From positions 1-26,857 of the forward strand of contig CAJJUK010000020.1 of the NCBI GenBank assembly GCA_905195085.1: a DNA stretch of 26,857 nucleotides. The letters run 5' to 3'. Shown here in pieces: positions 7,753 through 15,282 of this stretch (within the stretch, counting starts at the first letter, position 1; each line of letters begins with the position of its first letter). The position numbers were made by a program, and so were the translations under genes. Source of the DNA: an uncultured Christensenella sp. (GTDB lineage: Bacteria > Bacillota > Clostridia > Christensenellales > UBA1242). Under the pieces are notes generated by a model. It searched no databases. It was given only the letters and a program-made list of their open reading frames with translations, and was not told where the DNA came from.

Positions 7753-9183
7753 CTAATTCCACGAATTTTTAAATTTCAATTTTCTCGCCATTTTTTCTTT
7801 ATCTTTCTGAATTTCCGTCTTATATGTTTTTTCTTTGTTAATTGGTTTTGTCATCAAATAATATCTAAGTTCGTCCAAACAGTGGTCGTCTTTTTTTATT
7901 GGAACATCGTCATCTCCCCACCAATAATTTTTGATTTCCCTAATCAAATTCACACAGTTTTTGAATATGAAAAGCCTGGATTTTCCATCGGCAGTTTTGA
8001 GATATGACTTCACAACAGAAATACCAGAAAACAAATCTTTGTTAACCTTTGGATTGACCAAGATTCCATTGTCATAAAAAAGTTCCACGACATTTTTTTC
8101 ACTTGCCAAAGTGCGTTGACCAGCAGCTGAATCAATCAACGCATGCAAAAAACCACGGCTGTCTCTTTTCCAGTGCAATCTGTCCGCAATTTCCTTGATT
8201 TTTTCTGCGTGATATTCCACCGTTTTTTGTGCAGCATAGTGTTCTGCAACGACATAGACATTTCCGTCAAAATCAACGGCATAAAAATGTGCGGAAAGCG
8301 GATTATGAAGCCCTGGGTCAATTGAAACATTGTCCTGCCAGTCAAGTGGAATGTTGAATGGTTCAATCACATGAACATTTTCATCAAACTCACTATAGAC
8401 CATTCCACCATTTTGCATAAATTTCCCATAACGCCTGCTTTCAATTTCATCAGCGGGCAAACTTTTTGTCATGCTTTCAATCTCTCTTTTTGACAAAAAA
8501 GGATTGTCCGCCCATTCCATAGTTTCGCACCAAATCTCGTCATCATTTTTTTCATTCAAATAAATTGTATTATAAACCCAAGTCAATCCCTTGAGAGGTG
8601 TCATTGTTCCAAAAATATCTCCACACTTATCCAAAACTCTCATTTTGCACTCAAGATAGATGTCAAATGGTGGTTCTTCATCAAACCAAACATAATCAAG
8701 AGAAGTCCCCTGAAATTTTTCTCTTCCTTGGTCACAACTTTTGAAACCAATTCGACTTATTCCACCGGCATCAGACCTTACCAAAATGAAATCAATGACA
8801 CCATTTTCGGCACTGTCTTGTCCACCACTCACCATAACAATTTTTTCAATGTATGAAGCTGGCAAATATTCCAAAATTTTTCGTTGAGCAACATCTCTTT
8901 GCACTTGCCTTGAAAGACTGACCACCCATCCTTCCGTGACCTTATTTTTTCTGTATGGATGATTGCCACAAGCCATATACACCACTTCGACCGCACCGCA
9001 CTCTGTTTTGCCAGAGCGGTTTCCACCAAAAACCCAGCGGTTTCGTTTTTTGCACTTGTGAAAAGCAATTTGTTTCTTGTGAACCTTTCCCTTTTTGTTG
9101 TAAAAATTGAGTTTGTTTGCATTATATCTCACATTGATTTCTTTTTCCAATTTCAAAATTTTCTTAACCAAATCTGTGTCCAT
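7753..9183 (-). CDS. Phage-type terminase large subunit, stand-alone
   Basis: A 476-aa DNA-packaging motor protein. The ATPase domain has Walker A GGNRSGKT (53-60), Walker B DYVWFDEEPP (163-172) and the coupling motif TMTPL (193-197). The C-terminal RNase H-like nuclease has Asp at SIDPG (289), IDSAAG (351) and DDHCLDEL (432-439), so both active sites look intact. The reading frame is open upstream to 9231, but the ATG at 9183 has GGAG 5 bases before it and is the likely start. In phages this enzyme cuts concatemeric DNA and pumps it into proheads. Here no portal, capsid, protease or small-terminase gene is recognisable nearby. The neighbours are a surface protein, an SH3 membrane protein and a sigma-like HTH gene. 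It is either a prophage relic kept functional or a domesticated enzyme. Confidence 0.92.
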   Translation of the reverse strand: MDTDLVKKILKLEKEINVRYNANKLNFYNKKGKVHKKQIAFHKCKKRNRWVFGGNRSGKTECGAVEVVYMACGNHPYRKNKVTEGWVVSLSRQVQRDVAQRKILEYLPASYIEKIVMVSGGQDSAENGVIDFILVRSDAGGISRIGFKSCDQGREKFQGTSLDYVWFDEEPPFDIYLECKMRVLDKCGDIFGTMTPLKGLTWVYNTIYLNEKNDDEIWCETMEWADNPFLSKREIESMTKSLPADEIESRRYGKFMQNGGMVYSEFDENVHVIEPFNIPLDWQDNVSIDPGLHNPLSAHFYAVDFDGNVYVVAEHYAAQKTVEYHAEKIKEIADRLHWKRDSRGFLHALIDSAAGQRTLASEKNVVELFYDNGILVNPKVNKDLFSGISVVKSYLKTADGKSRLFIFKNCVNLIREIKNYWWGDDDVPIKKDDHCLDELRYYLMTKPINKEKTYKTEIQKDKEKMARKLKFKNSWN

Positions 9184-9241
9184 AAAATCTCCGTAATACA
9201 AAAATAAATAAAAAAGCCAACAAAAAGACAAAAATCTCCTA

Positions 9242-9269
9242 TTGTTCTTTTTTCTTTAAGACTTACAAT
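9242..9269 (+). promoter_or_regulatory. Putative promoter giving a leaderless transcript of the SH3 gene
   Basis: -35-like TTGTTC (9242-9247), a 16-base spacer and -10 TACAAT (9264-9269). The ATG begins 6 bases later at 9276, where transcription itself should start. No Shine-Dalgarno sequence precedes this ATG. The -35 is weak, so the call is tentative. Confidence 0.45.
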
Positions 9270-9275
9270 GAAAGC

Positions 9276-10061
9276 ATGAAAAAATTTATGATATTTTTTG
9301 TTTTTGCATCATTATTTTTCAGTTTTTATTTTTGTGATGTCACTTTTGCCGATAATGAAAGGACATTCTATGCAAAAGTGCAAGGCACTGGCGTCAATCT
9401 GTGCTCCACCCCAAGTGAAGCATCTGCTCTCTTTGAAATTCCATACTCATATTTTGTGCAAGTTGACTATGTTGTTGATGATTATTACAAAGTGTCATAC
9501 AAAGATGTGGAAGGCTATGTAAAAAGAGACAAGGTCAAACTCATGAGCGGAACTCCACAATCACCTTACGCAAACGCCACATACAAACTTTTTGTACCCT
9601 ATGCAATTTATCAATCTCCATCACAAAATTCCACAAAGTCTGTGGACCTTACCGACACCACCATCACAATTGATTACTATGGCACGATAAATGGTCAACA
9701 AGTGATGAGTGACAACAATGTCTGGTATTATTCCTGTGCCACGGTGAATGGACAAAAATATTACGGCTATGTCTTTTCTGGCGTAACAGACTATCTTTCT
9801 CAAATTAGTGTCAACTCAGAAATCTTTGACGAAATAAGTGACGATATGCTTGATTCTTCTGCAACAGAATTCACCAGCCTTTCAACTGGCACAAAAATAA
9901 TGTTAATTGTATCAATCAGTGTCCCGAGTGTTTTGATTTTATATTTTTTGATCAAACCATCAAAAATCATGCAAATTTCAAAAAACAAAAAACAGGTCAA
10001 GAAAGAAAGCAAGAAAATCAGACATGGAGATTATTTTGAATTTGATGAAAGCGATTTGTGA
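9276..10061 (+). CDS. Exported SH3-domain protein with C-terminal membrane anchor
   Basis: A 261-aa protein. Residues 1-25 are a signal peptide (KKFMIFFVFASLFFSFYF, ending near TFADN). Residues 30-85 look like a bacterial SH3 domain (KVQGTGVNLCSTPSE...YYKVSYKDVEGYVKRDKV), and a second weaker copy may cover about 100-170 (VNGQKYYGYVFSG). A single membrane helix near residues 208-227 (IMLIVSISVPSVLILYFLI) is followed by a basic cytoplasmic tail rich in Lys that ends in an acidic DYFEFDESDL. Bacterial SH3 domains usually bind cell-wall peptides, so a wall-facing role is likely. It is divergent from the terminase and convergent, 7 bases apart, with the sigma-like gene. The only in-frame start has no clear ribosome binding site. 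Confidence 0.85.
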   Translation: MKKFMIFFVFASLFFSFYFCDVTFADNERTFYAKVQGTGVNLCSTPSEASALFEIPYSYFVQVDYVVDDYYKVSYKDVEGYVKRDKVKLMSGTPQSPYANATYKLFVPYAIYQSPSQNSTKSVDLTDTTITIDYYGTINGQQVMSDNNVWYYSCATVNGQKYYGYVFSGVTDYLSQISVNSEIFDEISDDMLDSSATEFTSLSTGTKIMLIVSISVPSVLILYFLIKPSKIMQISKNKKQVKKESKKIRHGDYFEFDESDL

Positions 10062-10068
10062 GATCCAA

Positions 10069-10593
10069 TCACATTGACACCGCTTTCGCAAGATAGGTAT
10101 TGGAAAGTTCAAATTCGTCATCTTTTTCGGACAATCTCAAAAAGACATTGTTTATCCACCCTTCATTTTTGAGCATATTTTCAAGTTTTGTGCCATTATA
10201 CCCCTTGAGTCTGAGCCTGCAACAAAATCCGTTTTCGGCGTTGGTAATTTTTCTAAAGACCGTTCTCATGCTGATGCTGTTTCTCTCTGCAATCTCTTTG
10301 CTCTTTATTCCGTCAAAATATTTTTCAATCAAGATTTTTGCACTCTTCTCATCAATATCAGCAAGGGTTTCTTCAATCAAAACTTTAAGATTAATCAGCG
10401 TAACTTTTCTCTCCGACAAATCAATAAGTTTTTGTGAAATGGAATAAACATTGTTGTAAAAATAGTTCTGCCCGACAATATTTGAACTGTTCAAAGCACT
10501 TTGCATAATAATTTTGTCAATGGCACCACTGATTCTTTCCAAATATCTGTAAACTGTGAGCAATGTTTTTGTCCAAATCAAATCATTTTTCAT
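10069..10593 (-). CDS. Small sigma-factor-like / phage late-regulator-like HTH protein
   Basis: A 174-aa cytoplasmic protein. Residues 1-75 are helical with no recognised domain. Residues about 80-125 form a sigma region 4-like helix-turn-helix (KSAKILIEKYFDGIKSKEIA, then SISMRTVFRKI), with a recognition helix around 107-118. The layout resembles the small ArpU/RinA-type or sigma-like activators of phage late genes in Bacillota, but no clear sigma region 2 is present. An AAAGGAG site lies about 10 bases before the ATG, and a TTGACT/TAAAAT promoter stands further upstream. It lies two genes from the terminase, which supports a shared phage ancestry. It converges on the SH3 gene with almost no gap, so the two mRNAs may overlap at their 3' ends. 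Confidence 0.75.
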   Translation of the reverse strand: MKNDLIWTKTLLTVYRYLERISGAIDKIIMQSALNSSNIVGQNYFYNNVYSISQKLIDLSERKVTLINLKVLIEETLADIDEKSAKILIEKYFDGIKSKEIAERNSISMRTVFRKITNAENGFCCRLRLKGYNGTKLENMLKNEGWINNVFLRLSEKDDEFELSNTYLAKAVSM

Positions 10594-10637
10594 TTGTGAA
10601 AATCTCCTTTATATCAGTCAACTAATCTTCAAAAAGC

Positions 10638-10666
10638 ATTTTAATTATAAAGATTTTCATAGTCAA
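10638..10666 (-). promoter_or_regulatory. Promoter of the sigma-like gene
   Basis: Read leftward: -35 TTGACT (10661-10666), a 17-base spacer and -10 TAAAAT (10638-10643). The predicted start is near 10631, giving a leader of about 38 bases that contains the AAAGGAG site. Confidence 0.65.
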
Positions 10667-10761
10667 TTTTTTATGTCAAGAATTTAATATATTTACAATA
10701 TTTTACAATAAAATTCAAAAAAGTGACATCATAATGCAGTCAAATTTTCGCTAAAAACTTG

Positions 10762-10789
10762 TAAAAAAAAGACATTATAATAAATGTCT
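10762..10789 (-). terminator. Terminator of the zinc-ribbon gene
   Basis: Read leftward: stem AGACATT / AATGTCT with a 6-base loop, then eight T residues. It lies about 150 bases past the stop of the 10939-11400 gene, which is the only gene it could serve. Confidence 0.75.
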
Positions 10790-10938
10790 CAGAATGAAAA
10801 ATTTCTAACTTTTTGCCAAATAATTAAAACTTTAAATAATAAAAACAAAAGTTAAAGATAAATAAATTTGACTCGTAATTTTTACCATTTATATAGTAAT
10901 TTTACATTAAAATTAAAAATAATCCTAAATTGAATCTC

Positions 10939-11400
10939 TTACTTTTTCACTTTTAAATTATTAATTAATTTCTTTTTCTCCTTAATTGTTTTATTAAGTG
11001 CGGACAATTCTTTTTTTAGATTGGATATTTGGACTTGTAGTTCATTATTTCTTCTTAGGGTAATATCAAGATTTAATGTTTCGGATTTTAATTTTCCTAT
11101 TTGTTCTTGTATATTGAAAGCTTTATTATTTAATAGCATAATTTCATTTTCAACTTTGTTAATATTTTCTTGTATTTCTTTTTTTAATTTTCTATCATGT
11201 TTAATTTGCTCTGCAAGTCCTAAATTGAAAAATTCAAAATGTCCACAATTAATACAAATAAAAGAATCACAATTTATCTCATTTTTTAATACATACGCTG
11301 AACTATATCCAGCTAATCCGCAATCTTCTTCTTTTAAATTTGTTTTTTGCGGAAAATCAACAGGTACTAAGTCTTGGCATCCACATTGACTACACTTCAT
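10939..11400 (-). CDS. Zinc-ribbon plus coiled-coil protein of unknown function
   Basis: A 153-aa protein from the ATG at 11400, which has a G-rich site (GGGGGTGG) 3 bases upstream. A GTG start at 11421 would add 7 residues but has no such site. Two knuckles, CSQCGC near the N-terminus and CINCG near residues 48-52, make a zinc-ribbon. An extra Cys-containing loop lies between them. From about residue 62 to the end it is a continuous heptad-like coiled coil (HDRKLKKEIQENINKVENEI, LQVQISNLKKELSALNKTIK) with a Lys-rich tail. The coding sequence is visibly more AT-rich than the adjoining housekeeping genes and is followed by AT-rich noncoding DNA, which suggests acquisition. A nucleic-acid-binding adaptor is possible but unproven. 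Confidence 0.8.
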   Translation of the reverse strand: MKCSQCGCQDLVPVDFPQKTNLKEEDCGLAGYSSAYVLKNEINCDSFICINCGHFEFFNLGLAEQIKHDRKLKKEIQENINKVENEIMLLNNKAFNIQEQIGKLKSETLNLDITLRRNNELQVQISNLKKELSALNKTIKEKKKLINNLKVKK

Positions 11401-11447
11401 TTTCCACCCCCAACGTTTCACGAAATTAATTTACTTCTTGTCTTTTT

Positions 11448-12371
11448 TTATTTGTTTTTCTTTTGTTTCTTTGCAAGTTTTTTCTCTTGTTTCAACTTTT
11501 TCTTCAAAGCCTTGCCCGTAAGTTCTGGCTCTGGCAAACTTTCTTTCAAGAGCTCTGGATTTTCGAGATATTTCAAAAGCAATCTGACGCTGTTTCCATA
11601 ATACAAACCATCGGCAATTCTTTCGTCCAAAACAAGACCCAAATTCATTTGTTTTTCAACACGAACTTCTCCAGAACGGTCTGAAACTGGAACATATTGA
11701 ACTTTTCCAAGTGCGCCAAAAATTGATGTTGTTCCAAAGTTGTAAAGATGGTGATAGATTTTGTCAAGTTTGATGCTTCTCATATCTGTGATGTATATAC
11801 TTGTATGAAAAGGACTTGCGTGGATAAGTTTCTTAGGCATGAAATTGTGTTTATCCATAAATCTAACGCAAGCCATTGCAAACTTAAAAAGCCAATTTGG
11901 AAGTTTGCACAATGCTCCCGCCGTCTTTGTTGTCTCGTGTGTTTCAGCATCTGGTTTGATGTTCTTTGCAATTTCATCGTCCATAATTTTCTTAACTTGA
12001 TCCAAACTTTCACGACCAGTGAAATAGAACTTCAAAGTCACCTCTTCTCCGTTGTCTGTCAATGACTTTTTTACACTCATAGAAATGGAAATGGTGTTTC
12101 TTTGATACACAATACAGTTGTTGATAAATCTGTTTGTCTTTGGTCTTTCATACAACATTCTCACACAAGCGGCTGCCAAAATTTCAGTGTATGTGTAGTG
12201 AACACCGTTGTTCTTCTTTTCATCAAGAATGAATTGGTCAAGCTTTTCGCATTTGATTGGTTGTGTGAACATATTGACAGCATCAATACGCTCTGGCATG
12301 AAATATGAAATTGCCTTTTCAATGATTTGTAAATCTTTAACTTTTGTTCCGTCACTTCTTTTCTTACACAT
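11448..12371 (-). CDS. E2 acyltransferase-like protein lacking the catalytic His
   Basis: A 307-aa protein with the chloramphenicol-acetyltransferase/2-oxoacid dehydrogenase E2 catalytic fold. It has no N-terminal lipoyl domain and no peripheral-subunit-binding domain. The hallmark E2 motif DHRxxDG appears as DERIADG (residues 249-255), so the catalytic His is Glu and normal acyl transfer to CoA is doubtful. The C-terminus is a Lys-rich tail (KALKKKLKQEKKLAKKQKKN). A TTG at 12377 would extend the frame by two residues. The ATG at 12371 sits 9 bases after GGAG and is preferred. It starts 2 bases after the rarA stop, and its ribosome binding site lies inside rarA, so the two are translationally coupled. 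It could be a binding protein or an acyltransferase with altered chemistry. Confidence 0.82.
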   Translation of the reverse strand: MCKKRSDGTKVKDLQIIEKAISYFMPERIDAVNMFTQPIKCEKLDQFILDEKKNNGVHYTYTEILAAACVRMLYERPKTNRFINNCIVYQRNTISISMSVKKSLTDNGEEVTLKFYFTGRESLDQVKKIMDDEIAKNIKPDAETHETTKTAGALCKLPNWLFKFAMACVRFMDKHNFMPKKLIHASPFHTSIYITDMRSIKLDKIYHHLYNFGTTSIFGALGKVQYVPVSDRSGEVRVEKQMNLGLVLDERIADGLYYGNSVRLLLKYLENPELLKESLPEPELTGKALKKKLKQEKKLAKKQKKNK

Positions 12372-12373
12372 AA

Positions 12374-13681
12374 TCAATCTCTCCTATCTTCTGGTTTGCC
12401 TTTTGAAACAAATCCATTTTTTGCAAATTTTTTTCTTATCAAATTTTTCTCTCTTCCGTTTTCACTTGGTTCATAATAGACCCTATCTTTCAGTTTGTCT
12501 GGCATATATTGTTGCTTGCAGTAACCACCATAATCATGCGGATATTTATATTTTCCATGTCCGTCTTTGTTTGTGCTCGGATGATTTTTCAAATGATTTG
12601 GAACAATGTCTTCTCTTTCATTCTCTGCATCCTCCTGAGCCCTGTGCATTGCAATAAGAACGCTGTTAGATTTCTCTGCCTCACAAAGATATATAATTGC
12701 GTGCGACAAGTTCAAATAACATTCTGGTGGCCCATTTTTCTCACAAGCATACATGGCACAGCACGCAATCAAAAGCGCATTGCTGTCCGCCATTCCTATG
12801 TCTTCTGACGCATGAGCAATCATACGCCTTGCAATGATGAGCGGGTCAATTCCTGCTTTGAGAAGTCTGTGAGCATAATAAAGTGCAGCCTCTGTGTCCG
12901 AACCTCTCAAACTTTTGCAAAAAGCGGACAAATAATCATAATACATATCTTCATCAATGGACAAAGGTCGCCTGTTCAAACATTCCGCCATCGTTTCTTT
13001 GTCAATATGAATGATTTTGTCTTTTCCAATCTTTGTTGACAAGACTGCAAGTTCCAAACTGTTTAAAGCAGTTCTGACATCTCCATTGCACGCAAAAGCC
13101 AAAAACTTCAAAGCATCATCGTCAATTTGAGTTTTGAAATTTCCAAGCCCCTTCTCTTTGTCAGATATTGCTCTTCTCAAAACCTTTTCAACATCTTTTT
13201 CTGAAACCTTTTTAAATTCAAAAACACTGCATCTTGAAACAATCGCCCTTGTCATGCTTGTGTATGGGTTTTCAGTGGTTGAACCTATAAAATAGATGTC
13301 CCCTTCCTCAATGGCTTGCAAAACACAATCGCTTTGAGCTTTGCTCCACCTGTGACACTCATCAAGCAAAAGATATGTGTCTTGTCCAAACATTTGTTTG
13401 AGTGAACGAGCTTTTTCAATGACCGCTTTGGCATCAGCAACACCACTTGAAACGGCATTCAATTTTTCTATGTTTGCATGAAGCATCTTGGCAATAATTC
13501 CTGCAAGCGTTGTTTTTCCGGTTCCTGGTGGGCCATAAAAAATGCAACTACCAACAGAACCTGTTGATATCGCCCTATACAACAATTTGTTTTTTCCGAC
13601 AATATGCTCTTGCCCAACAAATTCATCAAAATTTGTTGCACGCATTCTTTCTGCAAGAGGAATTCTTTGCTCCATGCTCAT
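12374..13681 (-). CDS. rarA: Replication-associated recombination AAA+ ATPase RarA (MgsA)
   Basis: A 435-aa clamp-loader-like ATPase acting at stalled replication forks. The N-terminus RIPLAERMRATNFDEFVGQE is family-typical. Walker A is GPPGTGKT (50-57) and Walker B is LLLDE (104-108). It continues as CHRWSKAQSD, where most RarA proteins have IHRFNKAQQD. Sensor 1 is STTENP (about 134-139), and the Arg-finger region TRAIVSRC follows. The C-terminal half includes ARRMIAHASEDIGMAD and YKYPHDYGGYCKQQYMP, both conserved in RarA. Two start codons are possible (ATG at 13681 or 13675) and neither has a Shine-Dalgarno sequence. A promoter with TTGACA lies directly upstream. It is coupled to the E2-like gene. 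Confidence 0.97.
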   Translation of the reverse strand: MSMEQRIPLAERMRATNFDEFVGQEHIVGKNKLLYRAISTGSVGSCIFYGPPGTGKTTLAGIIAKMLHANIEKLNAVSSGVADAKAVIEKARSLKQMFGQDTYLLLDECHRWSKAQSDCVLQAIEEGDIYFIGSTTENPYTSMTRAIVSRCSVFEFKKVSEKDVEKVLRRAISDKEKGLGNFKTQIDDDALKFLAFACNGDVRTALNSLELAVLSTKIGKDKIIHIDKETMAECLNRRPLSIDEDMYYDYLSAFCKSLRGSDTEAALYYAHRLLKAGIDPLIIARRMIAHASEDIGMADSNALLIACCAMYACEKNGPPECYLNLSHAIIYLCEAEKSNSVLIAMHRAQEDAENEREDIVPNHLKNHPSTNKDGHGKYKYPHDYGGYCKQQYMPDKLKDRVYYEPSENGREKNLIRKKFAKNGFVSKGKPEDRRD

Positions 13682-13690
13682 GACAGAAAT

Positions 13691-13720
13691 ATATTAACAA
13701 AAAGGAATCGCACTTGTCAA
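13691..13720 (-). promoter_or_regulatory. Promoter of rarA, near-leaderless
   Basis: Read leftward: -35 TTGACA (13715-13720), an 18-base spacer and -10 TAATAT (13691-13696). Transcription would start near 13684, only about 3 bases before the ATG at 13681. An overlapping TATATT hexamer (13688-13693) stands exactly 6 bases from the ATG, but its spacer would be 21 bases. Confidence 0.6.
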
Positions 13721-13759
13721 AACAATTTAAAAAAATTTAAATAATTTATTGATAAATAA

Positions 13760-14998
13760 CTAATTTCCTTCCCCAAAAGACAACATAATTGGTTCAGAAT
13801 TACGAAGCGAATGATTTGTGATCCCATTGATGTTATAGAAAAAAGTTTTTCCAACTCTCAAAAATCTTTCGCTGGAAGAAACCACAAGAATTTTTTTGTA
13901 ATACTCTCCATTGAAGATTCCAATTTCTTTAACCCCTATTTTTTTGAATGGAACAAAAGAAAAATTTTCTTGCCCCTTCACAAACAACTTCTTTAACGAA
14001 ACATATTTTTCTTCCAATTCCATGTCTATCTCGTTGTTAAGCCAATTAACCCAAATTTGTCTTGGCAAAGTGGTGTTGAAATAGTTATCAAACTTTGGCT
14101 CTTTTGTCTTTACTCTGACATTGAAAATTTCGCAGCATTTCTTGATTGCCATGTCTTTGAATGTCTGAATTTGAGAAAGGTTTTTCAAACAAAATTCACT
14201 GTCACCCAAATTGAAAAAGACAAATTTCTGCTGCTTGCTGGCAATTTTCAAATTCATTTTGACATTAATGCAACAAAAAACAGAGTTCTCAAGCCCATCT
14301 ACATTTGAAAACGAAAATTCACAGTTCTTTCCAATGTAATTCAAAAACAATTTTTCTTTTGTAAGCAAATTCTCAACAACAATACATTTGTTCTTTTTTT
14401 TGAAATAATAATATCCCTTTCTCAAAGGTATATTAAGTTCCAATCGCATCTTTTTCTCTTTGTCCGATTTGTTTGTAAATTTGACAAAAAAGTTGTCACC
14501 ATTCAAAACAAATTCATGATATTCCACCCAAACCCCATCGCTCACAAGATTTTGCCTCAAGACAAATTCTTTGTATGACGGATTTAAAATCACATCATTA
14601 ACTTTGAAAAATTTGTCCTTATAAACCAAATTATAGTTTGAAGAAGATTGATAGTTGATGTTAAGTTTGTTCACCATTTCAACAAAAGAAACAGAACTGT
14701 TTTGAGGACTGTAAACAATCGTGTTTTTCATGGTTTTCAATTTTGATTGTTTGACATTTTCAAGACTTGAAGTTGAAAGCAAAAGATTAAATTCTTCTTC
14801 CTGTTGAGCCAAAGAAAATGCTTTCAAAAGTCTGTTATTAAGTTGTTTGTCAAACTTGAAGACTGGTTTTTCAACATCAATTCCATTGACAAACAAAACA
14901 GTCTTGTCAATCTTATCATCATAAACAATTGGTGCATGAAAGCGCACACGGTTTAAAATTGCATTTTTTGCTTTTTGAATGTATTCACTTTTTCTCAT
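13760..14998 (-). CDS. Hypothetical protein, 412 aa, unknown function
   Basis: I do not recognise a family. From the ATG at 14998 the protein is 412 aa, largely beta-strand-like in its middle with many Phe, Tyr and Val residues. It has no signal peptide, membrane helix or evident catalytic motif. Notable segments are the basic helical N-terminus MRKSEYIQKAKNAILNRVRF, two Cys pairs (VFCCINV and KKCCEIF) and RQIWVNWLNNEIDMELEEKY near residue 320. The frame is open to a TTG at 15034, but neither start has a Shine-Dalgarno sequence, and an AATAAT hexamer lies 6 bases before the ATG. A structural or glycan-related role would be guesswork. It stands between a decayed gene fragment and rarA. Confidence 0.75.
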   Translation of the reverse strand: MRKSEYIQKAKNAILNRVRFHAPIVYDDKIDKTVLFVNGIDVEKPVFKFDKQLNNRLLKAFSLAQQEEEFNLLLSTSSLENVKQSKLKTMKNTIVYSPQNSSVSFVEMVNKLNINYQSSSNYNLVYKDKFFKVNDVILNPSYKEFVLRQNLVSDGVWVEYHEFVLNGDNFFVKFTNKSDKEKKMRLELNIPLRKGYYYFKKKNKCIVVENLLTKEKLFLNYIGKNCEFSFSNVDGLENSVFCCINVKMNLKIASKQQKFVFFNLGDSEFCLKNLSQIQTFKDMAIKKCCEIFNVRVKTKEPKFDNYFNTTLPRQIWVNWLNNEIDMELEEKYVSLKKLFVKGQENFSFVPFKKIGVKEIGIFNGEYYKKILVVSSSERFLRVGKTFFYNINGITNHSLRNSEPIMLSFGEGN

Positions 14999-15045
14999 GT
15001 TCAGATTATTGACCCACAAAAAATTTTTAGACAAAAAAGGAATAA

Positions 15046-15072
15046 AAAATAGGAGAATAATTCTCCTATTTT
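15046..15072 (-). terminator. Terminator of the decayed gene fragment
   Basis: Read leftward: stem AATAGGAGAA / TTCTCCTATT with a short loop, followed by TTTTTATT. It directly follows the stop codon of the 15071-15241 fragment, just as a similar hairpin follows the related gene at the right edge. Confidence 0.75.
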
Positions 15073-15241
15073 AAGTTCTGACACCGTCTTTCATCGTCAA
15101 AGCAAATCGAATACCAAGCGGAGTGTCCAACCACATTGATTTTTCAACGCCTGCTTTCGTTATAACTTGACCATTGTTAGGCCCAGCACCCAAATTTATT
15201 TTTATAAGGACCAAGACATTTTCCCATATACAGATTTTTAC
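15071..15241 (-). pseudogene. 3' remnant of a DUF6273-like surface-protein gene
   Basis: A 56-codon open stretch with no start codon, bounded upstream by an in-frame TAA (15242-15244). It encodes NLGAGPNNGQVITKAGVEKS...GIRFALTMKDGVRT. This aligns residue for residue with the C-terminus of the gene at 26680-26857 (NLGSSLGNGQIVTKAGITKS...GVRLALTMGNGSRI). The first 15 residues no longer resemble the paralog. The 5' part of the gene is gone, and the rnpB terminator abuts it. It is best read as a deletion or recombination remnant that kept its stop codon and terminator. Confidence 0.75.
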
Positions 15242-15258
15242 TTAAAATTAATTAAAAA

Positions 15259-15282
15259 TAAAAAAACCACAAAATGTGGTTT
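15259..15282 (-). terminator. Terminator of rnpB
   Basis: Read leftward: stem AAACCACA / TGTGGTTT with a 3-base loop, then a T run (TTTTTTATTTTT), immediately after the 3' strand of the RNase P helix P1. Confidence 0.9.

Larger units (their letters stand above)
10594..10938. other. AT-rich intergenic region, 345 bases
   Basis: No open frame of note. It holds the promoter of the sigma-like gene (10638-10666) and the terminator of the zinc-ribbon gene (10762-10789). The remaining bases, notably 10790-10938, are extremely AT-rich, and I see nothing else in them. Confidence 0.7.

Noticed and set aside
7753..10593. A complete prophage around the terminase
   Set aside because: No integrase, portal, capsid, tail or lysis gene, and no attachment-site repeats were seen; valS and rarA bracket the region.
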